Source: DUAL01 sp964478325
GTDB lineage: Bacteria > Bacteroidota > Bacteroidia > Flavobacteriales > BACL11
Reading direction: 5' to 3'
DNA: 21,912 nt
NCBI GenBank assembly: GCA_964478325.1
Contig: CAYZIA010000015.1
Span: 1 to 21,912, forward strand
Part shown: piece by piece, positions 1 to 7,056 of the stretch
How positions within the stretch are numbered: the first letter of the stretch is position 1
Layout: the number at the start of each line of letters is the position of its first letter
Position numbers and translations under genes: made by a program
Notes under the pieces: generated by a model
What the model was told of the DNA's origin: nothing
Database searches by the model: none
What the model saw: the letters and a program-made list of their open reading frames with translations, nothing else

Positions 1-124
1 AACTTGATTCTATATAAAGGATATGTCCTCCTTCCCTTGTCCAAGCCAAACGTGTAGGAACTGCATATACTTCATTATTTATTAATGTATCTCTATGAAA
101 TTTTAAAGGACCTATAATTTTTTC
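1..124 (-). CDS. lon: continuation of lon past the in-frame stop, start of the protease domain (partial)
   Basis: Reading on in the same frame after the TAA at 125-127 gives 41 codons with no further stop. They begin EKIIGPLKF and later include RLAWTREGGHILYIE. These match the segment of Lon that leads into the proteolytic domain, where the family has TGLAWT..GGD(I/L)L.IE. Several near-invariant residues differ: R for the G before LAWT (codon 50-52), H for the D of GGD (codon 23-25), and A where the family usually has G (codon 62-64). Each is one base from the expected residue. The catalytic Ser and Lys lie beyond the window. I read it as the true continuation of lon with sequence errors; a decayed gene is the alternative. 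Confidence 0.75.
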
Positions 125-1951
125 TTATTCAGGAAGGCTCACCTTAGGATTATAATCTTGAAACATGGCAATACATTTTGCAGCATATCGAATCACTTTA
201 CTAATTATTTTTTCTAATCCTCTAACACCAGATTCTCTAGTGTATCCATCTACTATTTTCTCTAATACTTGCTTAGATAATTGTACATTCTTATTTGTTA
301 GACCATGCTCTTTCAGTTGTTTTGGTAAAAGATGTTTTTTAGCAATCGAAACCTTCTCTTCGACAGTATAACCACTCATTTCAATAATTTCCATTCTATC
401 AAGTAAAGCAGGTTGAATAGTATTTAATGAGTTTGCTGTGGCTATAAATAAAACTTTAGACAGATCATATCCTAATTCCAAATAGTTGTCATGGAAACTC
501 TCGTTTTGTTCAGGATCGAGCACCTCTAAAAGAGCTGAGGATGGATCGCCATGAATATCTCTTGTTACTTTGTCAATTTCATCAAGTACAAACACAGGAT
601 TAGAAGTTTCTGCCTTTTTAATTGATTTAATAATTCTTCCTGGCATTGCTCCAATATAGGTTTTTCTATGTCCTCTTATTTCTGCCTCATCACGTAAACC
701 TCCTAATGAAACCCTAACATATTTTCTGCCTAATGCCTCTGCCACCGATTTTCCTAAAGATGTTTTTCCGACTCCTGGAGGTCCACTAAGGCAAAGTATT
801 GGAGATTTCATATCTCCTTTTAATTTCAAAACTGCCAAAAACTCTATAATTCTATCCTTTACTTTGTCTAAACCAAAATGGTCTCTATCTAAAATTTTTC
901 TTGCTTTTTTTAGGTCAAACTTATCTTTTGAAAACTCATCCCAAGGTAAATCTAACATCAATTCTAAATAACTTCTATGTACAGAATAATCTGCCATTCC
1001 AATATTCATTCTTTGCAATTTCTTCAGATCTTTATCAAAAGATTCTGCTACTTCTTGACTCCATTTTTTTACTTTTGCTCTTACACGCATTTCCTCTATC
1101 TCTTGTCCAGATCCTGCTCCACCTAATTCTTCTTGAATTGCTTTCATCTGCTGATGCAAGAAATACTCTCTTTGCTGTTTATCTAAATCCGTTCTCACCT
1201 TGGATTGAATCTCATTTTTCATTTCCAGAATTTGTAACTCTTTTGTCAAGAATCCTAAGGCATTATTTGCGCGAACTTTTAAATCTATTTCCTCTAATAA
1301 AATTTGTTTCTCTGCTAAACTAATATTCATATTTGATGCTACAAAGTTTATGACAAAAGAGGGGCTTTCTATATTTTTGATAGCCATTGTTGCCTCTGTT
1401 GGAATATTCGGTGATTCCTCAATAATTTGCAGTGCTAAATCTTTTACTGAATCAACTAAAGCCCCAAATTCTTTATTGTTTTTCTCTGGTCTTTTCTCAT
1501 CTAAACGATTTATCTTTGCTTTAAAATAAGGATCTGTTTGCACAAATTCTTCAATCTCAAACCTTTTTCTTCCCTGAATAATGGCTGTTATATTTCCATC
1601 AGGCATCCTTAACATCTTTAGGATATGAGCAACTGTTCCAATACTATTTAAATCCTCTTTTTTAGGACTTTCAATATTTGGATCTTTTTGAGCCAAAACA
1701 CCAATTATTCTGTTGTCTTTATAAGTATCTTTAATTAACTTAATTGCTTTATCTCTCCCAATTGTGATTGGAATAATAACTCCTGGAAATAATACCGTAT
1801 TTCTCAAAGGGAGAATAGGTAAAGTTTTAGGTGTTTCCTCTTTATCTATCTTGTCTTCATCTTCTTGACTCAAAAGGGGGAAAAAATCAGATTCTTCTTC
1901 AATAAGTTCGGATAAGGATAATGTTTTAAATCGTAATTTGTCTTTATTCAT
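125..1951 (-). CDS. lon: ATP-dependent protease Lon, N-terminal and AAA+ part (stops early at an in-frame TAA)
   Basis: Lon is a cytosolic ATP-driven protease that unfolds and degrades damaged and regulatory proteins. The 608-residue reading frame has the LON substrate-binding domain (about residues 43-240, opening with LPILPLRNTVLFPG), a helical linker (about 240-350), and the AAA+ module with Walker A GPPGVGKT (390-397), Walker B VFVLDE (453-458) and the lid (to about 595). Lon proteins are normally near 800 residues and end in a Ser-Lys protease domain. Here the frame stops at TAA (125-127), just where that domain should begin, and the protease domain lies off the window. The same frame stays open beyond the stop and still reads as Lon, so this is an interrupted gene, not a naturally short ATPase. 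The ATG at 1951 fits the family N-terminus. The gene is monocistronic, behind a terminator-like hairpin at 2012-2042. Confidence 0.93.
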   Translation of the reverse strand: MNKDKLRFKTLSLSELIEEESDFFPLLSQEDEDKIDKEETPKTLPILPLRNTVLFPGVIIPITIGRDKAIKLIKDTYKDNRIIGVLAQKDPNIESPKKEDLNSIGTVAHILKMLRMPDGNITAIIQGRKRFEIEEFVQTDPYFKAKINRLDEKRPEKNNKEFGALVDSVKDLALQIIEESPNIPTEATMAIKNIESPSFVINFVASNMNISLAEKQILLEEIDLKVRANNALGFLTKELQILEMKNEIQSKVRTDLDKQQREYFLHQQMKAIQEELGGAGSGQEIEEMRVRAKVKKWSQEVAESFDKDLKKLQRMNIGMADYSVHRSYLELMLDLPWDEFSKDKFDLKKARKILDRDHFGLDKVKDRIIEFLAVLKLKGDMKSPILCLSGPPGVGKTSLGKSVAEALGRKYVRVSLGGLRDEAEIRGHRKTYIGAMPGRIIKSIKKAETSNPVFVLDEIDKVTRDIHGDPSSALLEVLDPEQNESFHDNYLELGYDLSKVLFIATANSLNTIQPALLDRMEIIEMSGYTVEEKVSIAKKHLLPKQLKEHGLTNKNVQLSKQVLEKIVDGYTRESGVRGLEKIISKVIRYAAKCIAMFQDYNPKVSLPE

Positions 1952-1962
1952 AATATTTATTT

Positions 1963-1975
1963 TGACAATCTGTCA
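1963..1975. promoter_or_regulatory. short inverted repeat upstream of lon, possible operator
   Basis: A perfect 5-base inverted repeat with a 3-base spacer (TGACA atc TGTCA) sits 12-24 bases upstream of the lon ATG, where a repressor or stress regulator could act. No TAnnTTTG element was found for lon. A 5-base arm can easily occur by chance, and I know no matching regulator. Confidence 0.2.
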
Positions 1976-2011
1976 TGCTAATTCTACTTTTCACATATAT
2001 TCATAGTATTG

Positions 2012-2042
2012 CAAAAAGTATGCCAAAAAGAGAAATTGGCAG
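2012..2042 (-). terminator. probable intrinsic terminator of the GlmU-like gene
   Basis: Directly after the stop codon of the GlmU-like gene (2043-2045), the minus strand carries the perfect arms TGCCAA (2041-2036) and TTGGCA (2026-2021) with a 9-base loop. A short T run (TACTTTTT) follows. The stem is short and AT-flanked, so strength is uncertain, but position and T tract fit. It separates the GlmU-like gene from lon. Confidence 0.5.
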
Positions 2043-3203
2043 TTATTTATCGTTTCTGTATGATTTTGTCAGTTCAAATACATGAGATAAAATATTTTTT
2101 TCCATCTCATTAAAAGGTTTATTTCTACGATTCATCACAATTTTAGCAACCTCAAATGCTTTTTCAGTTTTATAAGTGGAAAAACCGGAAGCTCCTCCCC
2201 AAGAAAAAGATGGAATAAAATTTCTTGGGAAACCAGCACCAAAAATATTAGTATTCACACCAACTATTGTTCCAGTATTAAACATTGTATTAATTCCACA
2301 TTTACTATGGTCTCCCATTATTAATCCGCAAAACTGAAGATCTGTATTATTGAATCGCTCTTTCTCATAACTCCATAACTTGACTGTTGCATAATTATTT
2401 TTGAGGTTAGAGGTATTGGTGTCAGCACCCAAATTACACCATTCACCAATTATAGAGTTTCCCAAGAAACCATCATGGGCCTTTGATGAATATCCAAGAA
2501 ATACAGAGTTGTTAACCTCACCACCTACTTTACAATACGGACCTAATGTAGTTCCCTCATAAATTTTAGTCATTATCTTAAGTACAGAATTATTACACAT
2601 TGCAAAAGGTCCTCTTATAAAAGATCCTTCCATAATTTCCGCATCTTTACCAATATAAACAGGCCCTTTAGCACAATTAATAAAGCTACATTCTATCTTA
2701 GCTCCTTTTTCAATAAAAAGAGGAAAATCTCCAATTTTTATATCAAATTCTCCAAGATTTTGAGATTCTCTACCTTTAGTTATCTTATTAAAATCATTAT
2801 TTATCTCCTCTCCATTCAAACTAAATATCTCCCAGATATTTTCGATAAAAGTAAAATCAGAACTTATGTCTTTTTTATTAAGTTTTTCGGTATTAAACTG
2901 CTCTGATAAGAATGCAATAGGAATATCATTTCTTATTAACACATCTCCATTTTGTAAAGTATGAATCTCATCTACTAATTCCTGATTTGGAAGAGCTTGT
3001 GCATTAATCCAAAGGTTCTCATCTGAAATTTGTATTGGGAATTTTTCAGATAAATAATCTTCAGTTTTTACGCTAATAGTATCAAAATAATATTCCCATT
3101 TTTCTTTAATCGTGACAATACCAATTCTTAAATTGGAAATAGGACGAGTGAAAGTTAAAGGTAAAAATGATTCTCTGTTATGGTCAAAAAGTATAATATT
3201 CAT
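2043..3203 (-). CDS. GlmU-like putative sugar nucleotidyltransferase/acetyltransferase (Bacteroidota type)
   Basis: The protein has 386 residues from the ATG at 3203. A further 13 codons upstream give a hydrophobic lead absent from the family and run into the L31 terminator, so I reject the start at 3242. The N-terminus (MNIILFDHNRESFLPLTFTRP) resembles the abbreviated nucleotidyltransferase-like half of the 'alternative GlmU' family of Bacteroidota. The second half is a left-handed beta-helix of hexapeptide repeats (about residues 165-330), including GPVYIGKDAEI, GNSIIGEWCNLGADTNTSNLKNN and NTGTIVGVNTNIFGAG, the fold of acyl/acetyltransferases. By family, it is thought to supply UDP-GlcNAc in bacteria without canonical GlmU; this is inferred, not shown. 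Adjacency to L31 type B is, to my knowledge, common in Flavobacteriia. It has its own promoter element between it and L31. Confidence 0.82.
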   Translation of the reverse strand: MNIILFDHNRESFLPLTFTRPISNLRIGIVTIKEKWEYYFDTISVKTEDYLSEKFPIQISDENLWINAQALPNQELVDEIHTLQNGDVLIRNDIPIAFLSEQFNTEKLNKKDISSDFTFIENIWEIFSLNGEEINNDFNKITKGRESQNLGEFDIKIGDFPLFIEKGAKIECSFINCAKGPVYIGKDAEIMEGSFIRGPFAMCNNSVLKIMTKIYEGTTLGPYCKVGGEVNNSVFLGYSSKAHDGFLGNSIIGEWCNLGADTNTSNLKNNYATVKLWSYEKERFNNTDLQFCGLIMGDHSKCGINTMFNTGTIVGVNTNIFGAGFPRNFIPSFSWGGASGFSTYKTEKAFEVAKIVMNRRNKPFNEMEKNILSHVFELTKSYRNDK

Positions 3204-3220
3204 CTTAAAATAATAAAATA

Positions 3221-3228
3221 CAAATGTA
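3221..3228 (-). promoter_or_regulatory. -7 promoter element (TACATTTG) of the GlmU-like gene
   Basis: TACATTTG matches the Bacteroidota -7 consensus TAnnTTTG. It ends 17 bases before the ATG at 3203, giving a leader of about a dozen bases. It lies immediately behind the L31 terminator. I could not see a clear -33 TTG. Confidence 0.5.
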
Positions 3229-3231
3229 AAG

Positions 3232-3264
3232 AAAAACCCCACACTTATTAGTGCAGGGTTTTTT
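3232..3264 (-). terminator. intrinsic terminator of rpmE2, symmetric on both strands
   Basis: An 11-bp stem (AACCCTGCACT paired with AGTGTGGGGTT, two G-T wobbles) closes a 4-base loop and is followed by TTTTT on the minus strand, 19 bases after the L31 stop codon. It is the clearest terminator in the window. The plus strand also ends in a T run, so the element could work both ways, but no plus-strand gene needs it. Confidence 0.8.
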
Positions 3265-3282
3265 AAATATCAAAAAAGTTAC

Positions 3283-3537
3283 TTATTTCTTTAAATGCTT
3301 ATATCTATTTTTAAATTTATCAATTCTACCAGCCGTATCTACCAATTTCATTTTTCCAGTATAAAAAGGATGTGAAGCTGAAGATATCTCCATTTTTACA
3401 AGCGGATATTCCTTACCATCTTCCCATTTTATATTTTCTTTGGCTGGTGCACAAGAACGCGTTAAAAATGCAAAATCGTTAGAAGTATCTTTAAACACAA
3501 CTAATCTATAATCCTCTGGGTGTATTCCTTTTTTCAT
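3283..3537 (-). CDS. rpmE2: 50S ribosomal protein L31 type B
   Basis: This 84-residue protein begins MKKGIHPEDYRLVVFKD and contains SHPFYTGKMKLVDTAGRIDKF, the signature of L31, a component of the large ribosomal subunit near the subunit interface. It has only one cysteine (C29) and lacks the CxxC zinc site of type A L31, so it is the zinc-independent type B paralogue. In bacteria that carry both forms, type B is used under zinc limitation; in Bacteroidota it is often the only copy, and which applies here cannot be seen. Length and start are typical. It is transcribed alone, with a promoter element at 3562-3569 and a strong terminator after it, divergent from the lipoprotein gene at 3659. Confidence 0.96.
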   Translation of the reverse strand: MKKGIHPEDYRLVVFKDTSNDFAFLTRSCAPAKENIKWEDGKEYPLVKMEISSASHPFYTGKMKLVDTAGRIDKFKNRYKHLKK

Positions 3538-3561
3538 TTTTTCTTTAAATTAATTGGGCTG

Positions 3562-3569
3562 CAAAATTA
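3562..3569 (-). promoter_or_regulatory. -7 promoter element (TAATTTTG) of rpmE2
   Basis: TAATTTTG on the minus strand matches TAnnTTTG and ends 24 bases before the L31 ATG, implying a leader of roughly 20 bases. No obvious -33 TTG at the expected spacing. Confidence 0.5.
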
Positions 3570-3645
3570 AAAAGTTTTACCAGAATATATAATTAAATTT
3601 CTTTTTTTTTGTTTGATAAGACAAATGTATTCTGAATTAACTAAT

Positions 3646-3653
3646 TATCTTTG
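3646..3653 (+). promoter_or_regulatory. -7 promoter element (TATCTTTG) directly before the start of the beta-helix lipoprotein
   Basis: TATCTTTG, in the context TTATCTTTGCC, is a strong match to the Bacteroidota -7 element. It ends only five bases before the ATG at 3659. Transcription would therefore start at or next to the A of the start codon, giving a leaderless mRNA. A 9-T run lies at 3602-3610 upstream. Confidence 0.55.
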
Positions 3654-3658
3654 CCAGG

Positions 3659-5119
3659 ATGAAAAGAACACAGATATTTAGTATCGCTTTTTTATTACTG
3701 ATATGCTTATTCTCTTGTAAGAAAGATACTATTCTATCAGATAAGAAAGCTACCTTGCACTTTTCAAATGACACTATTCTTTTTGATACAATTTTTACCA
3801 CAGTTGGTTCCATAACCCATCATTTGAAAGTCTACAACAATAATGATTTTCATGTACAAACGAATATTAAGATTACAGGAGAAGATATGCAGTTTTACGC
3901 AATGAATGTAGATGGGGTCTCATCTAATGATGTAAAAAATATAGAAATTCCTGGAAATGATAGTATCTTTATTTTTTTAGAAGTAAGAATTAACCCAAAT
4001 GAACAAAATTCTCCTTTAATTACCAATGCAAATTTAGAGTTTAACACTGGCGGAAAAATCCAAAAAATTGACTTAGTTGCATACGGACAGGATGCTTATT
4101 TCCATACTGCTAACACATTTGGAGAATTTTATGATGGAGAAGATACTATGCGTTTTTGGTATCACGAATTGGATTGTAATGAAGTATGGAGCAATGACAA
4201 GCCACATGTAATTTATGGATATGTAATTGTAGATGCTGGATGTCAGCTTTTAATAAATGAAGGAACAAAAGTTTATTTACATAAAAATTCTGGTATTTTG
4301 GTAGGTAATCCTTTCTCTGTATTAGCTGGTGGAACTATAAAAGTAAATGGACAATTGGGTAATGAGGTTGTTTTCCAAGGAGATAGATTAGATTCTTGGT
4401 ATGAAGATTCTCCAGGTCAATGGGACAGAATCTGGTTAATGCCAGGTAGCATAAATAATGAGTTTAATTATGTCAAGATTATGGAAGGAACAATTGGTAT
4501 ACATGCCGATACAGTAGTAAATAATAATCCAACTGCAGTCATTAATAATTGTATTATTGAGAATATGTCTGCTATTGGTATCTTAGGACAAGGAGCAAAT
4601 TTGCAAGTAAATAACTCGGTAGTGAGTAATTGTGGACAATACACTATAGTTTGTAATATAGGTGGTAATTACAACTTCACTCATTGCACTTTTGCGAACT
4701 TCTTGGATTTATTAAATACTAATAGAAGTACACCTTCAATTCTACTTAACAACTATTACGAGGATATTAATGGAATCTTGCATATAAGAGATCTAAATAG
4801 TGTTAACTTTACTAACTGTATCATAGATGGTAATTTAACTACTGAAATTGAATTTCAAGAAAATAATAGTGGTATTTTCAATTACACTTTTGTCCACTGC
4901 CTAATTAAAATTGATCCCAATATAAATACAAATACAACAAATTATATCAATATCATTAAAAATGAGAATTCTGATTTTGAAGATAAAAGCAAAAGAAATT
5001 TTCATTTAACCGAAGATTCCCCGTGTATTGATGCTGGCACAAACACTTCTATCTCAACTGATATTGAAGGTAATTCTAGAAATAATCCTGATATTGGAGC
5101 TTATGAATTTATCGATTAA
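3659..5119 (+). CDS. lipoprotein with a right-handed parallel beta-helix
   Basis: The 486-residue protein starts with a lipoprotein signal peptide: MKRTQ, a hydrophobic core, and the lipobox LFSC with C20 as the acylated residue, followed by KKD. The mature part has a beta-sandwich-like N-terminal region (about residues 30-150). A long Asn-rich stretch with short beta turns follows (about 185-460; for example NPTAVINNCIIENMSAIGI), typical of parallel beta-helices. It ends with PCIDAGTN and DIEGN.RNNPDIGAYEF, a tail often seen on surface beta-helix proteins of Bacteroidota. It is probably anchored in the outer membrane; glycan binding or cleavage is possible, but I see no catalytic motif and cannot name a substrate. 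The stop codon overlaps that of the convergent acyl-CoA reductase gene by four bases (TTAA). Confidence 0.85.
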   Translation: MKRTQIFSIAFLLLICLFSCKKDTILSDKKATLHFSNDTILFDTIFTTVGSITHHLKVYNNNDFHVQTNIKITGEDMQFYAMNVDGVSSNDVKNIEIPGNDSIFIFLEVRINPNEQNSPLITNANLEFNTGGKIQKIDLVAYGQDAYFHTANTFGEFYDGEDTMRFWYHELDCNEVWSNDKPHVIYGYVIVDAGCQLLINEGTKVYLHKNSGILVGNPFSVLAGGTIKVNGQLGNEVVFQGDRLDSWYEDSPGQWDRIWLMPGSINNEFNYVKIMEGTIGIHADTVVNNNPTAVINNCIIENMSAIGILGQGANLQVNNSVVSNCGQYTIVCNIGGNYNFTHCTFANFLDLLNTNRSTPSILLNNYYEDINGILHIRDLNSVNFTNCIIDGNLTTEIEFQENNSGIFNYTFVHCLIKIDPNINTNTTNYINIIKNENSDFEDKSKRNFHLTEDSPCIDAGTNTSISTDIEGNSRNNPDIGAYEFID

Positions 5120-6117
5120 TTTACTAAAAATTCAATAGTATCCTTCGAGTCAGCATAGTCCCACAGGTTAGGGTTTTGCGTTTCTCCAAAAGCAATATGG
5201 TTCTTAGAAACCACACATTGTAACTTATGTTTATTTTCTGCAATAAAGTTTTCTACTTCTTCTTTATTAGAATAATATTCATAATAAAGCATAGCAAGAG
5301 GCGATTGTAATGATTTGTCTTCCTTTAAAAGAAAGAATCCGTTATCGATAATCTGATGATTTCCCATCAGAAAGATAGCTTTATGATAATCGTAATTGTT
5401 AGCGTATTTTTTATGTTCTATTATATCCCGAAAAGAATAAAAAGCTTCAAATAATTGATCTAAGTCATAGCTCTTAGGTAAGAAAATTTTTGAAACGTTT
5501 CTGCAACCAAGACCAAAGTAAGAAAATACATCTTTTGCAAGAAGCTCTAATGTTGCTTTACTTTCTGTTCCATCTAAAATAGAAACTGATTTTCTATTTT
5601 TTCTAATGATTTTTTTAGTATTTCTGAAATAGTAGTTAAAATACTTTGCTGACATATCAGATCCTGTTGCAATTACAGCATCCAATTTCTCACCTTTAAT
5701 TTCTTCAATAAATTGAACCCTTTCTTTAAACTCGGGACAAATAGCTATGAGTTTTTTGGCTATAAAGGCTAATAAAATATTATCATCAGATGACATCTTT
5801 ACAATTACATTGTTACCTGTAATCAGCACAGAGATAAAATCGTTAAAGCCAACAAGAGGAATGTTTCCTGCCATTATTACAAGCACATTCTTTGGAACAT
5901 CTTGTTCTTTTAGATCGTAAGGAGTAAGCCAAGCTTTTAAGGTTTCTATTGTTAGTTGATTTGCCCAAGTTTTAAGTGCTTTTTTCTGATTTTCCAAAGT
6001 AAACCAATGGTTTTTTATTTCTGCTTCTTTTAATTTTTGAGCAAACTCTAAATTAGAAGTTTGTTTTAAGAAATCTCCTAACTGACTAAAAGCATGTATT
6101 CTTTCTTCTAAGTTCAT
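5116..6117 (-). CDS. LuxC-family acyl-CoA reductase
   Basis: The protein has 333 residues from the ATG at 6117. Reading from a TTG at 6138 would add seven residues, but that codon lies inside the likely promoter. The sequence shows the LuxC/acyl-CoA reductase fold of the aldehyde dehydrogenase type: NVLVIMAGNIPLVGFND (N-terminal cofactor region), VIVKMSSDDN, AVIATGSD, and the probable catalytic cysteine in YFGLGCRNVSKIF (C205). The family makes fatty aldehydes from acyl-CoA or acyl-ACP. In Bacteroidota a homologue often sits near serC and a ferredoxin gene; neither is nearby here, so the physiological role is open. The gene converges on the lipoprotein gene with overlapping stops and diverges from the secreted-protein gene at 6172. 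Confidence 0.85.
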   Translation of the reverse strand: MNLEERIHAFSQLGDFLKQTSNLEFAQKLKEAEIKNHWFTLENQKKALKTWANQLTIETLKAWLTPYDLKEQDVPKNVLVIMAGNIPLVGFNDFISVLITGNNVIVKMSSDDNILLAFIAKKLIAICPEFKERVQFIEEIKGEKLDAVIATGSDMSAKYFNYYFRNTKKIIRKNRKSVSILDGTESKATLELLAKDVFSYFGLGCRNVSKIFLPKSYDLDQLFEAFYSFRDIIEHKKYANNYDYHKAIFLMGNHQIIDNGFFLLKEDKSLQSPLAMLYYEYYSNKEEVENFIAENKHKLQCVVSKNHIAFGETQNPNLWDYADSKDTIEFLVN

Positions 6118-6125
6118 CAAATCTA

Positions 6126-6133
6126 TATATTTG
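6126..6133 (+). promoter_or_regulatory. -7 promoter element (TATATTTG) of the secreted protein gene at 6172
   Basis: TATATTTG matches TAnnTTTG and ends 38 bases before the ATG at 6172. It lies two bases from the minus-strand element at 6136-6143, so polymerases at the two sites would block each other. Confidence 0.45.
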
Positions 6134-6135
6134 TG

Positions 6136-6143
6136 CAAAAATA
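6136..6143 (-). promoter_or_regulatory. -7 promoter element (TATTTTTG) of the acyl-CoA reductase gene
   Basis: TATTTTTG on the minus strand ends 18 bases before the ATG at 6117. A second match, TAGATTTG, directly touches the ATG but would place the transcript start inside the gene. The two opposing promoters at 6126-6143 point toward each other. Confidence 0.42.
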
Positions 6144-6171
6144 AATTTTAGTAAATTCAGTTTGTAAATAA

Positions 6172-7056
6172 ATGAAAAAAATATTCACCATCTTTTGCAC
6201 TTTCTTTTTGCTTTCAAGCATTTCTGCCCAAAAAGTTTCTAAACAACTGATTGCAGAATATGAGGATACCTTAAAAGTAATAGCACACACCATTATGAAT
6301 GCTAAGACAGAACAAGAAAAATTTGTTGCCAATGACGCTTTTATAAGAACACTTAAAGAAGTACTACAATACAATCGATCTTTTGATTATCCTTTTGATT
6401 CACTTAAAACTATTTCTATTAAGAATTCTTCTGATAATAGAGTGAGGATTTACACTTGGATTCTGAGAAAAGATAATGGCACTTATCAATATTTTGGTTT
6501 TGTACATTACAAAAATAAATCTAAAAAAAGATATGAAATTATTGCCCTAAATGACAATTCGGAAAACATCAGAAGGCCAAAAAATAAACAATTAGATGAC
6601 AAAAATTGGTATGGTGCGCTTTACTATGAGATTATTTATATCAAAAAGAAAGGAAGAAAATATTACACCCTACTTGGTTGGGATGGAAATAATGATGTAA
6701 GTAGTAAAAAAATTATTGATGTAATGTATTTCTCAGGAAAAGGAATAATTAAGTTTGGAGCATCTATTTTCCGAGCTGGGAAAACAACTACTAAAAGATT
6801 TATTATTGAGTATAATACTAACTCCAATATTAGCGTTCACTATGAGAAAGAAGAAAATAGAATTGTATTTGACCACCTTATCCCAATGCGAAAAGATTTG
6901 GAAGGTCTGCATGAATATTATGTGCCAGATGGCACTTATAATGCCCTAAGATATATAAATGGAAAATGGATTCTCAAAAATGATGTTATTGCAAAAAATC
7001 CAAATTCAAGAAACCTAATAAAAGAAAAACCAAAAATGGGGATCATTCCTGATTAA
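6172..7056 (+). CDS. secreted protein of unknown function
   Basis: A 294-residue protein with a signal peptide (MKKIFTIFCTFFLLSSISAQ, likely cleaved after SISA) and no lipobox or further membrane segment, so probably periplasmic. Visible landmarks are a helical N-terminal stretch (about 22-75), a basic beta-rich middle with RVRIYTWILRKDNGTYQYFGFV, and the motif KYYTLLGWDGNN (about 163-174) that reads like a calcium-binding or sugar-binding turn. FDHLIPMRKDLEGLHEYYVPDGTYNALRY near the C-terminus is the best candidate for a conserved active region. I do not recognise a named family; it looks like a conserved hypothetical of Flavobacteriia. It diverges from the acyl-CoA reductase gene and overlaps the 3' end of the convergent O-antigen ligase gene by 14 bases. 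Confidence 0.8.
   Translation: MKKIFTIFCTFFLLSSISAQKVSKQLIAEYEDTLKVIAHTIMNAKTEQEKFVANDAFIRTLKEVLQYNRSFDYPFDSLKTISIKNSSDNRVRIYTWILRKDNGTYQYFGFVHYKNKSKKRYEIIALNDNSENIRRPKNKQLDDKNWYGALYYEIIYIKKKGRKYYTLLGWDGNNDVSSKKIIDVMYFSGKGIIKFGASIFRAGKTTTKRFIIEYNTNSNISVHYEKEENRIVFDHLIPMRKDLEGLHEYYVPDGTYNALRYINGKWILKNDVIAKNPNSRNLIKEKPKMGIIPD

Noticed and set aside
165..1323. Open frames on the plus strand inside lon (165-371 and 901-1323)
   Set aside because: They lie fully antisense to a well-conserved Lon sequence and show no protein-like composition or start context.
3204..3242. Upstream start at 3242 for the GlmU-like protein
   Set aside because: The 13 extra residues overlap the L31 terminator and the -7 element, and the family begins at MNIILFDHN.
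6118..6125. TAGATTTG touching the acyl-CoA reductase ATG as its promoter
   Set aside because: Transcription would start inside the coding sequence with no nearby in-frame alternative start; the element at 6136-6143 fits better.
6118..6138. TTG start at 6138 for the acyl-CoA reductase
   Set aside because: The codon lies within the likely -7 element, and an ATG seven codons later fits the family better.
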